A stretch of 64,000 nt of DNA from JAAELZ01 sp047639475 (GCA_047639475.1 JBLIOD010000005.1:22314-86313); one strand, 5' to 3'. Counted from the stretch's first letter, positions 9,314 through 20,225 are shown. Numbers and translations are program-made. The notes: generated by a model not told the origin, from the sequence alone.

Positions 9314-10066
9314 TTATACTGCGGCTTTACATATGCCTAAAAAATCTTCTGCAACCAAGGCTGCTCCACCGATTAAACCGCCATCGATATCGTCTCGTGA
9401 TATCAAATCAGCGGCGTTTGATGGCTTCATACTACCGCCGTAAAGTATACGACACTGCGCGGCAACATTGGCGTCTTGGGAAGCCATTAGTTGACGTATA
9501 AACGCATGAACTTCTTGCGCTTGTTCGGGCGATGCCGTTACTCCCGTCCCGATTGCCCATACCGGTTCATAAGCCACGACGCAATTAGCCAAAGCGGCGA
9601 TACCAATTTTATCTATGACTGTTTGTAGCTGCCTGCGAATTACTGTTTCAGTTACATCCGCTTCGCGTTCTTGCAATGTTTCTCCCACACAAACCAAAGG
9701 CAACAAACCCGCAGCAAGTGCAACCGAAGTTTTTTCAGCAACCAATTCGTCGGTGTCACCATAAAATTGGCGACGCTCTGAATGGCCTACAATCACGCAG
9801 TTACAACCGGCATCTTTTAACATGGCGGCTGAAGTTTGACCGGTATAAGCGCCACTGGCGTTTATGTCTACATCTTGGCCACCGATAGATACGCTGCTGC
9901 CCGATAATATGTTCGCTGCTGATGATACCAATATAGCGGGGGGACACACTGCAATATCGACCTGACCGACATCACTTAAACCTGAGAGGATACCTTCACA
10001 AAGCTGCTCAACTGATTGTTGGCTGCCGTTCATTTTCCAGTTTCCCGCTACTAGTGGTGTACGCAT
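9314..10066 (-). CDS. tpiA: Triosephosphate isomerase
   Basis: 250 residues, standard for the family. It starts MRTPLVAGNWKMNGS with the catalytic-site Lys. The electrophilic His lies in IVGHSERRQFYGD and the catalytic Glu in VVAYEPVWAIGTG. The phosphate-gripping ends are ILYGGSMKPSNA and DGGLIGGAAL. It interconverts dihydroxyacetone phosphate and glyceraldehyde-3-phosphate in the cytoplasm. It is the first gene of the tpiA-secG-tRNA-Leu run; upstream DNA is replaced by an insertion sequence about 95 bases from the start. Confidence 0.97.
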   Translation of the reverse strand: MRTPLVAGNWKMNGSQQSVEQLCEGILSGLSDVGQVDIAVCPPAILVSSAANILSGSSVSIGGQDVDINASGAYTGQTSAAMLKDAGCNCVIVGHSERRQFYGDTDELVAEKTSVALAAGLLPLVCVGETLQEREADVTETVIRRQLQTVIDKIGIAALANCVVAYEPVWAIGTGVTASPEQAQEVHAFIRQLMASQDANVAAQCRILYGGSMKPSNAADLISRDDIDGGLIGGAALVAEDFLGICKAAV

Positions 10067-10161
10067 TTCGTCGTCTCAAATAATATCTGATGCACCCATA
10101 CAAACAGGGCACAAATAAAAGGGACGTGATGTTACCGCTGAAACCGTTTGATTGCAACGAA

Positions 10162-10191
10162 CAGTCTTGTCCAATATGAAATGATACCGAG
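10162..10191 (+). repeat. Left terminal inverted repeat of the DDE insertion sequence
   Basis: The 30 bases start CAGTCTTGTCCAATA and end AATGATACCGAG. They match the reverse complement of 11510-11540 with one gap and a few substitutions. Exact outer boundary is inferred from where the similarity stops. Confidence 0.8.
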
Positions 10192-10255
10192 CGAGGGGCT
10201 TGATTCTAATCGGAAATGATACCGAACTAATCTAAGTTTCTGTTCATGATGGTGA

Positions 10256-11497
10256 ATGAATACCATTATGAATGACTCACATATAGATACCCTTGATAAG
10301 GTGCGCTTGTTTCTACAAGGCACTGATGAAATAGACCTAGAAATTAACGGTAAGCACAATCGTTATGATTTCATCAAGCGTACTTTGATACGATTCAAAT
10401 ACAGAAAATTGAATCGCATCGATAAGGGTCTTGTGCTGCTTCATATCGCACGCATCAGCGGCTACTCTCATGTGCAAGTGAAACACCTCGCTGCTAGCTA
10501 CCTCAAAGACGGTAGAGTTAAATGGGGTCATCGCGCCACCAGAGGTTTTGCTAGACGCTATACCAATTAAGACATCAAGCTTCTGGCAGACATGGACGAG
10601 CTACACGGCACTTTATCGGGGCATGCCACCAAGAAGCTATGCGAACGAGCTTTTGTAGTCTATGAGCAAGCTGAGTACGCTAACCTAGCACGCATCTCGG
10701 TTTCTCACCTATACAACCTACGCCGATCTAAGCCTTACCAGAACAACCGTCGACACTTTGAAAAGACGCGCTCTAAATCTTCTTCTATCGGCCAAAGACG
10801 TAAGCCGCAACCAGAGGGTCAACCTGGTTATGTTCGTGTAGATAGGGTGCATCAGGGCGATATGGATAGAATTAAAGGCGTCTATCATATCAATGCCGTT
10901 GATGAGATTACCCAGTTTGAAGTGGTGTCTTCCACACAGAAAATATCAGAGCAATTCTTGATTCCGATTCTTACTCAAATGCTAGAGCAGTTCCCCTTTG
11001 TGATTAAAGGCTTTCATGCCGATAATGGCAGTGAATACATAAACCAAGCGGTGGTGAAATTACTGAATAAGCTACTGATCGAACTGACCAAATCTAGAGC
11101 AAGGCACAGCAACGACAACGCCTTGGTTGAGTGCAAGAATGGCGCCATCGTGCGCAAGCACCTGGGCTTCATGCATATCCCTCAAAAGTATGCTCCTGAG
11201 ATTAATCAATTTGCTACTGATTTTCTTAATCCCTATTTGAATTATCACCGACCTTGTTTCTTTCCTGAGATCAAGATTAACGATAAAGGAAAACAAGTTA
11301 AAACCTACCCCTATCGAAACATGATGACACCTTATGAAAAACTCAAATCACTACCTAACGCAGAGTCATATCTTAAAGCTCATATCTCGTTTACAATGCT
11401 TGATGATATCGTTTATCAAATGACTGATAATGATGCTGCAAAACAACTCAATGAGGAAAAAACTAAACTCTTTAAAAACATCTTTGAACAGAAATGA
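10256..11497 (+). pseudogene. DDE-type integrase-fold transposase interrupted by an in-frame stop
   Basis: One frame of 413 codons is broken by a single TAA at 10568-10570. Upstream are 104 residues ending RGFARRYTN; downstream the same frame continues DIKLLADMDELHGTLSG, a typical uninterrupted stretch in relatives. The catalytic triad is visible in the second part: Asp in HQGDMDR, Asp in FHADNGSEYI, and Glu in SNDNALVECKNG. A GAA-to-TAA change would explain the break. The second part could restart at ATG 10592 but would lack the helix-turn-helix region, so the element is probably inactive unless the stop is read through. Confidence 0.8.
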
Positions 11498-11509
11498 TTA
11501 ATACCACTT

Positions 11510-11540
11510 CTCGGTATCATTCCTGTATTGGAATAGACTG
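11510..11540 (-). repeat. Right terminal inverted repeat of the DDE insertion sequence
   Basis: Inverted partner of 10162-10191: read on the minus strand it starts CAGTCTATTCCAATA and ends AATGATACCGAG. It lies 12 bases after the transposase stop. Confidence 0.8.
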
Positions 11541-11678
11541 GAACTCTATTGTTTAAACGTGCTTTGAAACGAAATTACTGGGTACTGCTCGTTCAATTCT
11601 GGATTGGGTTAAATCGCCCCTCATCGTTGAATGCGCCGCCTCACACGCCCAACCCAGTTTGATACCCAAACGCTAGCT

Positions 11679-11966
11679 TTACAACATACTTTTAATATCT
11701 GCTGCAAATGTGGGAAACACATATTTCTCACTGCTTAATTGGTCGGCACTTATACCGTGTCGCATAGCGAGTGAGAAGAGATGGATAAGTTCCTCGCCAT
11801 GGTGACCAATAATATGCGCGCCCAATACGTTTCGTGAATCCTTCTCGACAATGACTTTTGCCCACGCTACCGATTCGGCACAAAAGCGAGAAGAAAACCA
11901 ACCGCTCATATCTGAGGTATGAACGTCATATGCTTTACCGGAGGCCTCTGCTTCAGCTTTAGTCAT
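11679..11966 (-). pseudogene. C-terminal fragment of an FAD/NAD disulfide oxidoreductase
   Basis: About 95 residues match the dimerisation domain of the glutathione/mercuric reductase family. The pattern AEASGKAYDVHTSDMSGWFSSR then VIVEKDSRNVLGAHIIGHHGEELI followed by an MRHGISADQL helix is characteristic. The preceding in-frame codons read IPHIA before similarity ends and a TGA is reached, so the FAD and NAD domains are missing. The intact protein would be about 450 residues. It is sandwiched between two insertion elements, which probably caused the loss. Confidence 0.75.
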
Positions 11967-11999
11967 GGCAATATGGGGTATATCAAGATGTTGGTTGGA

Positions 12000-12520
12000 A
12001 ATTCAACCACTGTGCGCTAAAAGCACACAGAACGACTTGAACGACTGAAGTCGTTTACTCTTCAACTTTGAACAAATCCTTTCCATGTTCCTTTTGCTCA
12101 ACATGCCTAGAAATATTTTCCTCTATCATCTTCGTAGATACGTTTCCTGTACTAACCACAAAATATCCCCTCGCCCATAGGTGCTGACCCTAAGTAACGC
12201 TTCCACAACTCCGGAAACGCTTGTTGAAGCTTTCTCGATCTCTTACCTTTCAAATACTGAACTAGCTTCGATACTGATATCGACGGATCGATTGATACCA
12301 ATAGATGAACATGATCTATACTCACCACACCCGACAGAATCTCAGCATGCTCTTCTGTGCATATGCGCTGAATTAACTCTCGAAACCTCAAGCCAATTTC
12401 TTTTGTCAAAACCTGATAACGATATTTCGTGATCCACATAATATGAAGCTCTATACTAAATACGCTATGACTTGATTTCCTGTAATGCTTTGACATATCC
12501 AAAGCTTATCATGCTGAAGG
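12000..12520 (-). mobile_element. Decayed IS200/IS605-family element
   Basis: It contains a Y1 transposase reading frame (see next entry) and subterminal hairpins at the left side. AACGACT/AGTCGTT flank an 11-base centre at 12030-12056, and CTGTGCGCT/AGCACACAG lie at about 12010-12031. No terminal inverted repeats or target duplications are seen, as expected for this family. Boundaries are approximate. No tnpB accessory gene is present. Confidence 0.6.
12055..12502 (-). pseudogene. tnpA: IS200/IS605 TnpA transposase with a frameshift
   Basis: The frame from 12502 encodes the HUH Y1 transposase fold, with the HUH motif in SIDHVHLLV and the typical VSKLVQYLKGKRSR. After KRYLG the frame shifts by one base, in TTAGGGTC near 12185. 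In the shifted frame it continues GQHLWARGYFVVSTGNVSTK and ends MIEENISRHVEQ...KVEE. Aligned by eye to IS608 TnpA (VVKQYIENQQ), the nucleophilic Tyr position holds Asn. Both defects suggest an inactive gene, though the frameshift alone could be a sequencing error. Confidence 0.75.
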
Positions 12521-13069
12521 CGAGGGTTTTAACCCAACCCAGACGTGAGACAACAAACTCATCAAATCTAACAAACCGAGACTTGATTGTCATAATGATG
12601 AACCCGGGATCATCATCTCCTATAGATGAGATTGATGATAATATTGTTGCTTCTAGCGCTAACCCTTATCCAACTCAAAAACAGGTGACTAGTGTAATGC
12701 AAAATACGGATTTTGAGTTTGCACGTATATTAAATCTTTCTGACGTTAGAATGACTCCATCGAATAGATTTTATGAATTTCTCGGATCAGACAAATCAGA
12801 ACTTTTTCCACATTCAATATTTTGATTTTGAACGGAAGAGTGACATTGACGAGTTATTTATAAAAAATGTTCCAGTGATATACGCATGGGGTGTTAATGA
12901 TGCATTGTTTGAATTAGCTGAAAAGGCGTCAAACACGTTGAATTCAGCAAAACCAGTAGGTTTAAGAAAAGATAATACACACTACGCGTATTACCATCCA
13001 TTACCTCCTTCAACTCCAAAGCAGAAAGAATGGGTAACGGAAATTTCAAAAATGTTGAATAGCTTATAA
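12511..13069 (+). pseudogene. DUF1643-like gene, frameshifted
   Basis: Two overlapping frames join into one protein. The first contains LIVIMMNPGSSSPID and FARILNLSDVRMTPSNRFYE and ends HSIF. The second continues DFERKSDIDELFIKNVPVIYAW and ends THYAYYHPLPPSTPKQKEW. The MNPGSS and NLSDVR blocks resemble DUF1643 proteins. The join needs removal of one T in the TTTT at about 12822. The 5' end runs into the IS200-type element with no convincing start or ribosome site, so the N-terminus may also be lost. Function unknown. Confidence 0.6.
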
Positions 13070-13227
13070 AAAAAGAACGTGACGGAATTGTAAGAAATCT
13101 TAATTACTTGGGGCGACCATAAGGAAGTTATGGCACGTGCACTGCACGTTTACAGTATACATGTAGATTAGTATAAACGAAATTAGCTGCCATCCCTTGG
13201 CATAAACTATTGATTTCCTGTAAGAAA

Positions 13228-13304
13228 TGGTGGGCCCGGTAGGACTTGAACCTACGACCAATGGATTATGAGTCCACTGCTCTAACCAGCTGAGCTACAG
13301 GCCC
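13228..13304 (-). tRNA. ileX: tRNA with CAT anticodon, probably tRNA-Ile2 (lysidine)
   Basis: A 77-base tRNA with encoded CCA. The anticodon stem GTGGA/TCCAT (one G-T type pair) encloses loop CTCATAA, giving CAT. The acceptor GGGCCTG/CGGGCCC has one G-C/T-G pattern. The variable region TTGGTC resembles tRNA-Ile2, in which C34 is modified to lysidine by TilS, more than elongator tRNA-Met (GGGGTC). It is not initiator Met, which lacks this anticodon stem. The Ile2/Met choice is by resemblance only. Confidence 0.75.
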
Positions 13305-13357
13305 AAATCTTACTTAACTAATAGGGAGTATTAGTTTTCCACCAAAGTGGTGAATAT

Positions 13358-13379
13358 TGCGCTGGTATAATCCAGCGCA
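13358..13379 (-). terminator. Hairpin downstream of rpoD
   Basis: A perfect 8-base-pair stem, TGCGCTGG/CCAGCGCA, with a 6-base loop lies 16 bases after the rpoD stop and is followed by an AT-rich but not T-only tract. It probably ends or attenuates rpoD transcription before the tRNA on the same strand. Confidence 0.6.
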
Positions 13380-13394
13380 TTTTAATAACGCGAT

Positions 13395-15341
<1,947 letters not shown>

Positions 15342-15606
15342 CGTGTGTATTTCCGGTGGGTTTGCCTCGTCAGGCAAGGATTTTTAAAAAGCGCGTAACT
15401 ATAACTCAGTCACAAAATCAGTGCCAGCTCCAAAAACTGGAATACGCAATAAAATCAAACGTTCACTGCAGCATTTTGATATGTAAATAATATAGTGTGC
15501 GCTTGGGCTTTTTAAAGATCTAAGTCACAAGTTTGTAGTGCAAATTCCGTTTAATCAAAGGCGGCTTAGGTATAATCGCCCGCTAACGAACACAACCCGT
15601 AAGAAG

Positions 15607-16485
15607 ATGAGTAAACAATTAAAACTGGGCATACCTAAAGGTAGCCTAGAAAGTGCCACTATTGACTTATTTAAACAAGCTGGGTGGAATATCCGCACCA
15701 AGTCACGCCATTATTTCCCCACGGTGAATGATGAAGACTTGTCTTGTAAGTTAATCAAATCAAAAGAGATGGGGCCCTATGTTGAAGCGGGCGTTTTAGA
15801 TTGTGGCCTAACAGGGCAAGATTGGATTTTGGAAAGCAAGTCAGATGTCATTGAAGTGTGCGGGCTTAATTATTCCAAAGCATCAAACCAAGCTTGTCGT
15901 TGGGTGTTGATTGTGCCGCAAAATTCTGACATCCATTCTATAGAAGATCTAAACGGCAAAACCGTTGCGACAGAGCTCACTGATTTCACTACGGCCTATT
16001 TGAAAGACCGAAACATCGACGCAAAAGTACAGTTTTCTTGGGGCGCCACTGAAGCAAAAGTAGTCGAAGGATTAGCCGATGCCGCTGTAGAAATTACCGA
16101 AACCGGCACGACGATTAAGGAACACGGTTTACGCATTGTAGAAGATTTGCTGCGCACACATACCGTGTTCGTGGCGAACAAAGCGGCCATGGAAGATCCT
16201 TTCAAAAGGGAGAAAATAAATAACATTGCCCTAATGCTGGAAAGCGCGATGGCTGCAAGGCAAAACGTTTTGCTCAAAATGAATGCACCAACCGCTGCAC
16301 TCGAGAAAATCGTTGAAGCCTTACCTAGTCTACAAGCACCGACCGTCAATCATTTACATAATCAAGAATGGGTAGCCATTGAAACTGTAGTGCCACGCAT
16401 ATCGACTCGCGAGCTTATTCCAAATTTAAAAGCAGCCGGTGCCGAGGGAATATTGGAAGTTAATCTAAACAAACTGGTTAACTAA
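15607..16485 (+). CDS. hisG: ATP phosphoribosyltransferase, long form
   Basis: 292 residues from the ATG at 15607 (MSKQLKLGIPKGSLE); upstream in-frame codons do not fit the family. The catalytic type-II periplasmic-binding fold includes LGIPKGSLESATIDLF and the PRPP loop region GAADAAVEITETGTTIKEHGL variant. The last 75 residues form the regulatory ACT-like domain (LPSLQAPTVNHLHNQEWVAIETV), so this is the hexameric, histidine-inhibited long form. It starts histidine synthesis from ATP and PRPP. No other his gene follows; a terminator comes about 60 bases after the stop. Confidence 0.95.
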   Translation: MSKQLKLGIPKGSLESATIDLFKQAGWNIRTKSRHYFPTVNDEDLSCKLIKSKEMGPYVEAGVLDCGLTGQDWILESKSDVIEVCGLNYSKASNQACRWVLIVPQNSDIHSIEDLNGKTVATELTDFTTAYLKDRNIDAKVQFSWGATEAKVVEGLADAAVEITETGTTIKEHGLRIVEDLLRTHTVFVANKAAMEDPFKREKINNIALMLESAMAARQNVLLKMNAPTAALEKIVEALPSLQAPTVNHLHNQEWVAIETVVPRISTRELIPNLKAAGAEGILEVNLNKLVN

Positions 16486-16540
16486 AACTAAACATCACAG
16501 ATACTTAGCCTTCTATAGAGAGGACGAATCAATCAGCCAT

Positions 16541-16571
16541 AAAAAAAGCAGCGTGTAGACGCTGCTTTTTT
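16541..16571. terminator. Bidirectional intrinsic terminator
   Basis: A 7-base-pair stem, GCAGCGT/ACGCTGC, with loop GTAG is flanked by seven A on the left and six T on the right. It lies between convergent hisG (+) and the LysM lipoprotein gene (-) and suits termination from both sides. Confidence 0.93.
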
Positions 16572-16622
16572 ATTCGCGCCCGAAAGCGCATTAGATACCC
16601 AAACTTAAACTAACTGCTTAGG

Positions 16623-17075
16623 CTAGCCGCCTAAGTAAGCTGTATCTGAAGATTCCGTTGGACCCACTGCCCAAGCGCCACGCATTTTTGCATGGTTAAC
16701 TGCTGCATCGATAGCCGCTTGACCTGAGTCACGCGGAATGTCGAATACTTGACCAGGGTAGATCAAATCAGCATCTTTAATTTCGCTAGCGTTAGCCTTG
16801 TAAATTAAAGGCCAGTTGAAAGCCGTACCATAGATTTGGTCTTGCTTAGAGATGCACCATAAGTTGTCACCTGAAGCGACGGTATAGCTAGCTACATCAG
16901 TTGACTCAACAGCTGCTTCGGTTGCTGGCTCAGCAGCCGCAACAGCCGGTGCAGGCGCAGCTTCCGCTGCAGCATCGCCAGGATTAACTTTGGCACTGAT
17001 ACAACCGCCACTTACGGCGATAGCGAATGCTAGAGCTGATAGCTTTAGTACATCTTGTAATTTAGATTGGTGCAT
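16623..17075 (-). CDS. LysM-domain lipoprotein
   Basis: 150 residues. A signal peptide ends in lipobox VSGGC (Cys at 25), then an Ala/Pro/Glu-rich linker (about 30-62). One LysM domain follows (about 63-115: YTVASGDNLWCISKQDQIYG ... DADLIYPGQVFDIP). The protein is probably anchored in the outer membrane and binds peptidoglycan through LysM. A 35-residue tail after the domain has no recognised feature. It stands alone between convergent hisG and the divergent SGNH hydrolase gene. Exact role unknown. Confidence 0.85.
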   Translation of the reverse strand: MHQSKLQDVLKLSALAFAIAVSGGCISAKVNPGDAAAEAAPAPAVAAAEPATEAAVESTDVASYTVASGDNLWCISKQDQIYGTAFNWPLIYKANASEIKDADLIYPGQVFDIPRDSGQAAIDAAVNHAKMRGAWAVGPTESSDTAYLGG

Positions 17076-17243
17076 TAAATTTCACTCGGTTCAATTTTAA
17101 TAATTCGTTGACTTTTTTGGCTTTAAGCCACAAAAGCGCCTATTGCCGACTAGTTTAACGCTTTATCCCTCTATAAATCAACATAGTTACTGTAAAATCA
17201 CCTGTAAATACAAACCGTTCCAATCAGAACATATAGCATCACT

Positions 17244-18263
17244 TTGAAATCATCCAATTATTTAGCGAAACACTATTCAATCCCTCTTTGTTTTAGGAAC
17301 GCGTTCGCTTCATTAAACAAAATTCTTCTAATATTAGCCCTAGCAGCTAGTTTCTCAGTTCGTGCACAGCCGACCTATTCTAAAGTAGTGATCTTTGGTG
17401 ACAGCCTGTCGGACACTGGCAACATCTCAAGTGTCATTGGTTCTCTACCCCCACCTTTTTACAATAACCGAATCACAAACGGACCCGTGGCAGTGGACGA
17501 ACTCACCGCTAAACTAGGGCTGAATGCTACCCCGTCTTTACATTTATCAGTCGCTGCGAATGGCTACAATTATGCCGTAGCGGGTGGAAAAATAGTGGGT
17601 AACGGCACCGAAGATTTGAGCGCGCAGATCGGTGCATACTTGAATCGTACTAACTCGTTTGTTGATTCCAACGCACTATTCCTCTTAATGCTAGGGGGTA
17701 ACGATTTACTCAGCATAAGAAGAACCTCTTCTACTAACAGCGGTAACTTACAAATTGAAAGTACCATTATTGCCTATATTCACCAAATACAGCGGTTACT
17801 AAATGCTGGGGCGAGATATTTCCTGGTGGCAAACGCGCCAAACATTGGCCGTATTCCTCAGACATTGGCGCTGGAGTCTTCTTTCGCTGGCATTTCAGCT
17901 CGCGCGCAATCTTACTCCCAATATTTCAACCAACGGCTAAGTTCAGCACTAACAACGCTGGCCTTTACGGGTGATTCGAATGTTATCCTATTCGACTTTT
18001 ACGCCACCTTCAATAGCATAACAAACAACCCCAGTGCCCACGGGTTTAGCAATGCCTCTGAGGCTTGTTTTATTATTGCCTCACTGTCGTTTCATCCAAA
18101 TTGTAATTTCAGCCGGTTTGTTTTTTTTGATGACATTCACCCAACTGGCAAGGCCCACCAACTATTGGGCGAGGCTATGTACAAGCGTCTTTTAGAGCCG
18201 ACATCAAGTAATTCCAATGGGTCAGTTGTATCACCCATCTATTTACTATTGCTAAGCGACTAA
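17244..18263 (+). CDS. Secreted SGNH/GDSL-type esterase or lipase
   Basis: About 339 residues. A signal-peptide-like segment (LLILALAASFSVRAQ) precedes the catalytic domain. Block I is VVIFGDSLSDTGN with the nucleophilic Ser. Block III is LMLGGNDLL with the Asn of the oxyanion hole. Block V is FDDIHPTGKAHQLLG with catalytic Asp and His. It resembles extracellular phospholipases/esterases of the thermolabile-hemolysin and autotransporter-esterase type, but has no beta-barrel domain. The only available start in frame is TTG at 17244, so the true N-terminus is uncertain. It ends one base before the next gene. Confidence 0.85.
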   Translation: MKSSNYLAKHYSIPLCFRNAFASLNKILLILALAASFSVRAQPTYSKVVIFGDSLSDTGNISSVIGSLPPPFYNNRITNGPVAVDELTAKLGLNATPSLHLSVAANGYNYAVAGGKIVGNGTEDLSAQIGAYLNRTNSFVDSNALFLLMLGGNDLLSIRRTSSTNSGNLQIESTIIAYIHQIQRLLNAGARYFLVANAPNIGRIPQTLALESSFAGISARAQSYSQYFNQRLSSALTTLAFTGDSNVILFDFYATFNSITNNPSAHGFSNASEACFIIASLSFHPNCNFSRFVFFDDIHPTGKAHQLLGEAMYKRLLEPTSSNSNGSVVSPIYLLLLSD

Positions 18264-18264
18264 A

Positions 18265-19773
18265 ATGCACGACATCGTTTTAGCCACTCTTAACGCGCGC
18301 TATATCCACGCCTCTTTCGGACTGCGTTATTTAAAAGCCAACCTGAAAGAGCTCGAAGCAAAGACAGCGCTGTTAGAATTTACGATTGATCAGAGGCCGC
18401 TCGACATCGCCGAACAATTGTTAGCACACTCACCCCGAATTATTGGCCTGGGCGTCTATATTTGGAACTGCACTCAAACTGAAGAAGTGGCCAAACTACT
18501 TAAAGTACTAGCGCCAGAAGTGACTTTGGTGCTGGGCGGCCCAGAAGTCAGTTACGAGCAAACTGAGCAGTCTATTTGTGCTCTCGCAGATCATGTTTTA
18601 AGTGGTCCTGCGGAAGCCGCATTTTATGAATTGTGCCACAACGAATTAAACGGCCTGACCTCGATTGAAGGATTTAAGGTAAACCTCTCTCTTTCTGATA
18701 TTACGCTGCCGTATCATTTGTATACCGACGAAGACCTAGTCAATCGCATCTTGTATGTTGAAGCCTCTCGCGGCTGTCCGTTTAAATGTGAGTTCTGCTT
18801 GTCCGCCTTAGACAAAACTGCCAAGCCATTTGCGCTTGATCGATTTCTTGAAGCAATGGGCGTGTTATACGACCGTGGCGCGCGCAATTTTAAGTTTGTG
18901 GACCGCACCTTTAATCTCAGCAGCAAAGTCAGTGTGCCAATAATGCAGTTTTTCCTCGGTCGTATGGCCGAAGATTTATTCGTGCACTTTGAGGTGATAC
19001 CCGATCGACTGCCTGATGCACTTAAAAAAATGATCGCGCAGTTTCCGGCAGGCAGTCTACAGTTTGAAGTGGGTATACAAACGTTTAATCCAGCGGTACA
19101 GACACTCATTAGCCGCAAACAAGACAACGACAAAACATTAGAAAACCTAGGCTGGTTATGTGGGAGAAGCCCGGCCTATATCCACACCGACCTCATTTTT
19201 GGTTTGCCGAGTGAAGCCCTCAAAAGCTGCGCAGATAACTTTGATAAATTGGTTAAAATTGGCCCTGATGAAATTCAACTAGGCATATTAAAACGCTTGC
19301 GTGGCATGCCCATGATACGTCTAGAACAACCCTATCAATTGCGTTTCAACCCAAATCCGCCTTACGAAATATTATCGACTTCCACCATTGATTTTGCACA
19401 AATGCAAAGCTTGAGAAGATTCGCTCGCTATTGGGATTTAGTCGGCAATGCCGGGCGTTTTAAATCCACCCTCCCGTTGTTACTCGGTGACCGACCCTTT
19501 GAACGTTTTATGCGGTTTAGTGAATGGTTACACGCCACTACCGGACAAACGCACAAGATAGGACTGAAGCGCTTGTTTGATTTGCTTTTTAGTGCGCTCT
19601 CAGAGGTTTTCAATATTCCTTCAGAACAGATAATAGAGACACTAGAAGCCGATTATCAAATCAGTGGCAGTAAAGGTTTGCCACAGTGCTTGGTTAAACA
19701 ACAAAGCCAACACAATCGACGAACAAAACGCGGTCAAAACAAGCGCCAACTTACTCACTTGTTAGAGAACTAA
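18265..19773 (+). CDS. B12-binding-domain radical SAM protein (DUF4080 type)
   Basis: 502 residues. The N-terminal 140 residues form a cobalamin-binding-like Rossmann domain (VLGGPEVSYEQ). The radical SAM core begins YVEASRGCPFKCEFCLSALD, giving the CxxxCxxC iron-sulfur motif, followed by KFVDRTFNL. The C-terminal region (from about 330; LGILKRLRGMPM, then a part around FARYWDLVGNAGRF) matches the DUF4080 domain of this family. The substrate is unknown in general. The gene begins one base after the SGNH hydrolase stop, suggesting cotranscription without an obvious functional link. Confidence 0.88.
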   Translation: MHDIVLATLNARYIHASFGLRYLKANLKELEAKTALLEFTIDQRPLDIAEQLLAHSPRIIGLGVYIWNCTQTEEVAKLLKVLAPEVTLVLGGPEVSYEQTEQSICALADHVLSGPAEAAFYELCHNELNGLTSIEGFKVNLSLSDITLPYHLYTDEDLVNRILYVEASRGCPFKCEFCLSALDKTAKPFALDRFLEAMGVLYDRGARNFKFVDRTFNLSSKVSVPIMQFFLGRMAEDLFVHFEVIPDRLPDALKKMIAQFPAGSLQFEVGIQTFNPAVQTLISRKQDNDKTLENLGWLCGRSPAYIHTDLIFGLPSEALKSCADNFDKLVKIGPDEIQLGILKRLRGMPMIRLEQPYQLRFNPNPPYEILSTSTIDFAQMQSLRRFARYWDLVGNAGRFKSTLPLLLGDRPFERFMRFSEWLHATTGQTHKIGLKRLFDLLFSALSEVFNIPSEQIIETLEADYQISGSKGLPQCLVKQQSQHNRRTKRGQNKRQLTHLLEN

Positions 19774-19798
19774 AGCCCCCCGACTATAGCCCTAACTG

Positions 19799-19985
19799 TT
19801 ACAAATCTACCCTGGTTAATTTCATCTCTTTCTCATCCCAACGCCAATTATTGGCGTGGGTAATTTGCACCCCTCCCATCCAAAAGCCTTCAGAAAATTG
19901 ATTAAAGATGTCCATTTTACCGGCTAGTATCGCTTCACCCGCTGCCGTCACATTCAGTAAAGCATGCTTATCATCTGGTTTTTTT
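19799..19985 (-). pseudogene. C-terminal fragment of a DUF1835-family gene
   Basis: The minus-strand frame reads KKPDDKHALLNVTAAGEAIL, then AGKMDIFNQFSEGFWMGG, then VQITHANNWRWDEKE, and stops at 19799. This is the typical C-terminal end of DUF1835-family proteins (the GG(V)-x-WRWD block). Similarity begins directly at the base adjoining an IS66-type terminus at 19986, with no start codon. The N-terminal part of the same family lies on the same strand at 33700-34273. I infer that these are two pieces of one gene. Confidence 0.7.
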
Positions 19986-20225
19986 GTAAGCGAAGGGTTA
20001 ACGACGTCCTACCGAGCTGAAGTATAAAAGTTTATTATCTCGTTTTAATATTGAAACGAGATGATGACAAGACGAAGCAAAGAGCAGTGGCGAGAGTTAA
20101 TAACGGGGCAGCAATCCAGTGGCTTGAGTGCAGTGGCTTATTGCAAGCAGCATGATATCAACCCCAAGTATTTAGGAATTATAATTGGTTGTTTGATTGG
20201 AATGTTTCCACTATTTTTTCTTTAA
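19986..20225 (+). mobile_element. Truncated IS66-family insertion sequence, left end
   Basis: The block begins GTAAGCGAAGGGTTAACGAC, the start expected of IS66-family inverted repeats. A small tnpA-type frame begins 75 bases inside, as in intact elements. Similarity stops after about 190 bases. No tnpB, tnpC or right-hand terminus is seen in the window. It sits exactly at the break in the DUF1835-type gene. Confidence 0.7.
20061..20225 (+). pseudogene. IS66 TnpA N-terminal fragment
   Basis: The first 39 codons encode TRRSKEQWRELITGQQSSG and LSAVAYCKQHDINPKYL, the helix-turn-helix start of IS66 TnpA. Thereafter the frame runs into unrelated hydrophobic codons and a TAA at 20223. Not expected to be functional. 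Confidence 0.7.

Larger units (their letters stand above)
10162..11540 (+). mobile_element. Insertion sequence with DDE (rve) transposase, about 1.38 kb
   Basis: A transposase reading frame is flanked by imperfect inverted repeats of 30-31 bases. Both ends begin CAGTCT and end AATGATACCGAG reading inward. GAA occurs just outside both ends and may be a 3-base target duplication, though this is too short to be sure. A second copy of the inner motif, GGAAATGATACCGA, lies at 10211-10224 and may be an extra transposase site. The family is uncertain; the transposase resembles unclassified IS481-like/ISNCY integrase-fold elements. Confidence 0.8.

Noticed and set aside
12181..12432. Plus-strand frame of 83 codons
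   Set aside because: It is antisense to the TnpA transposase, has no family pattern, and the minus-strand frame is clearly the coding one.
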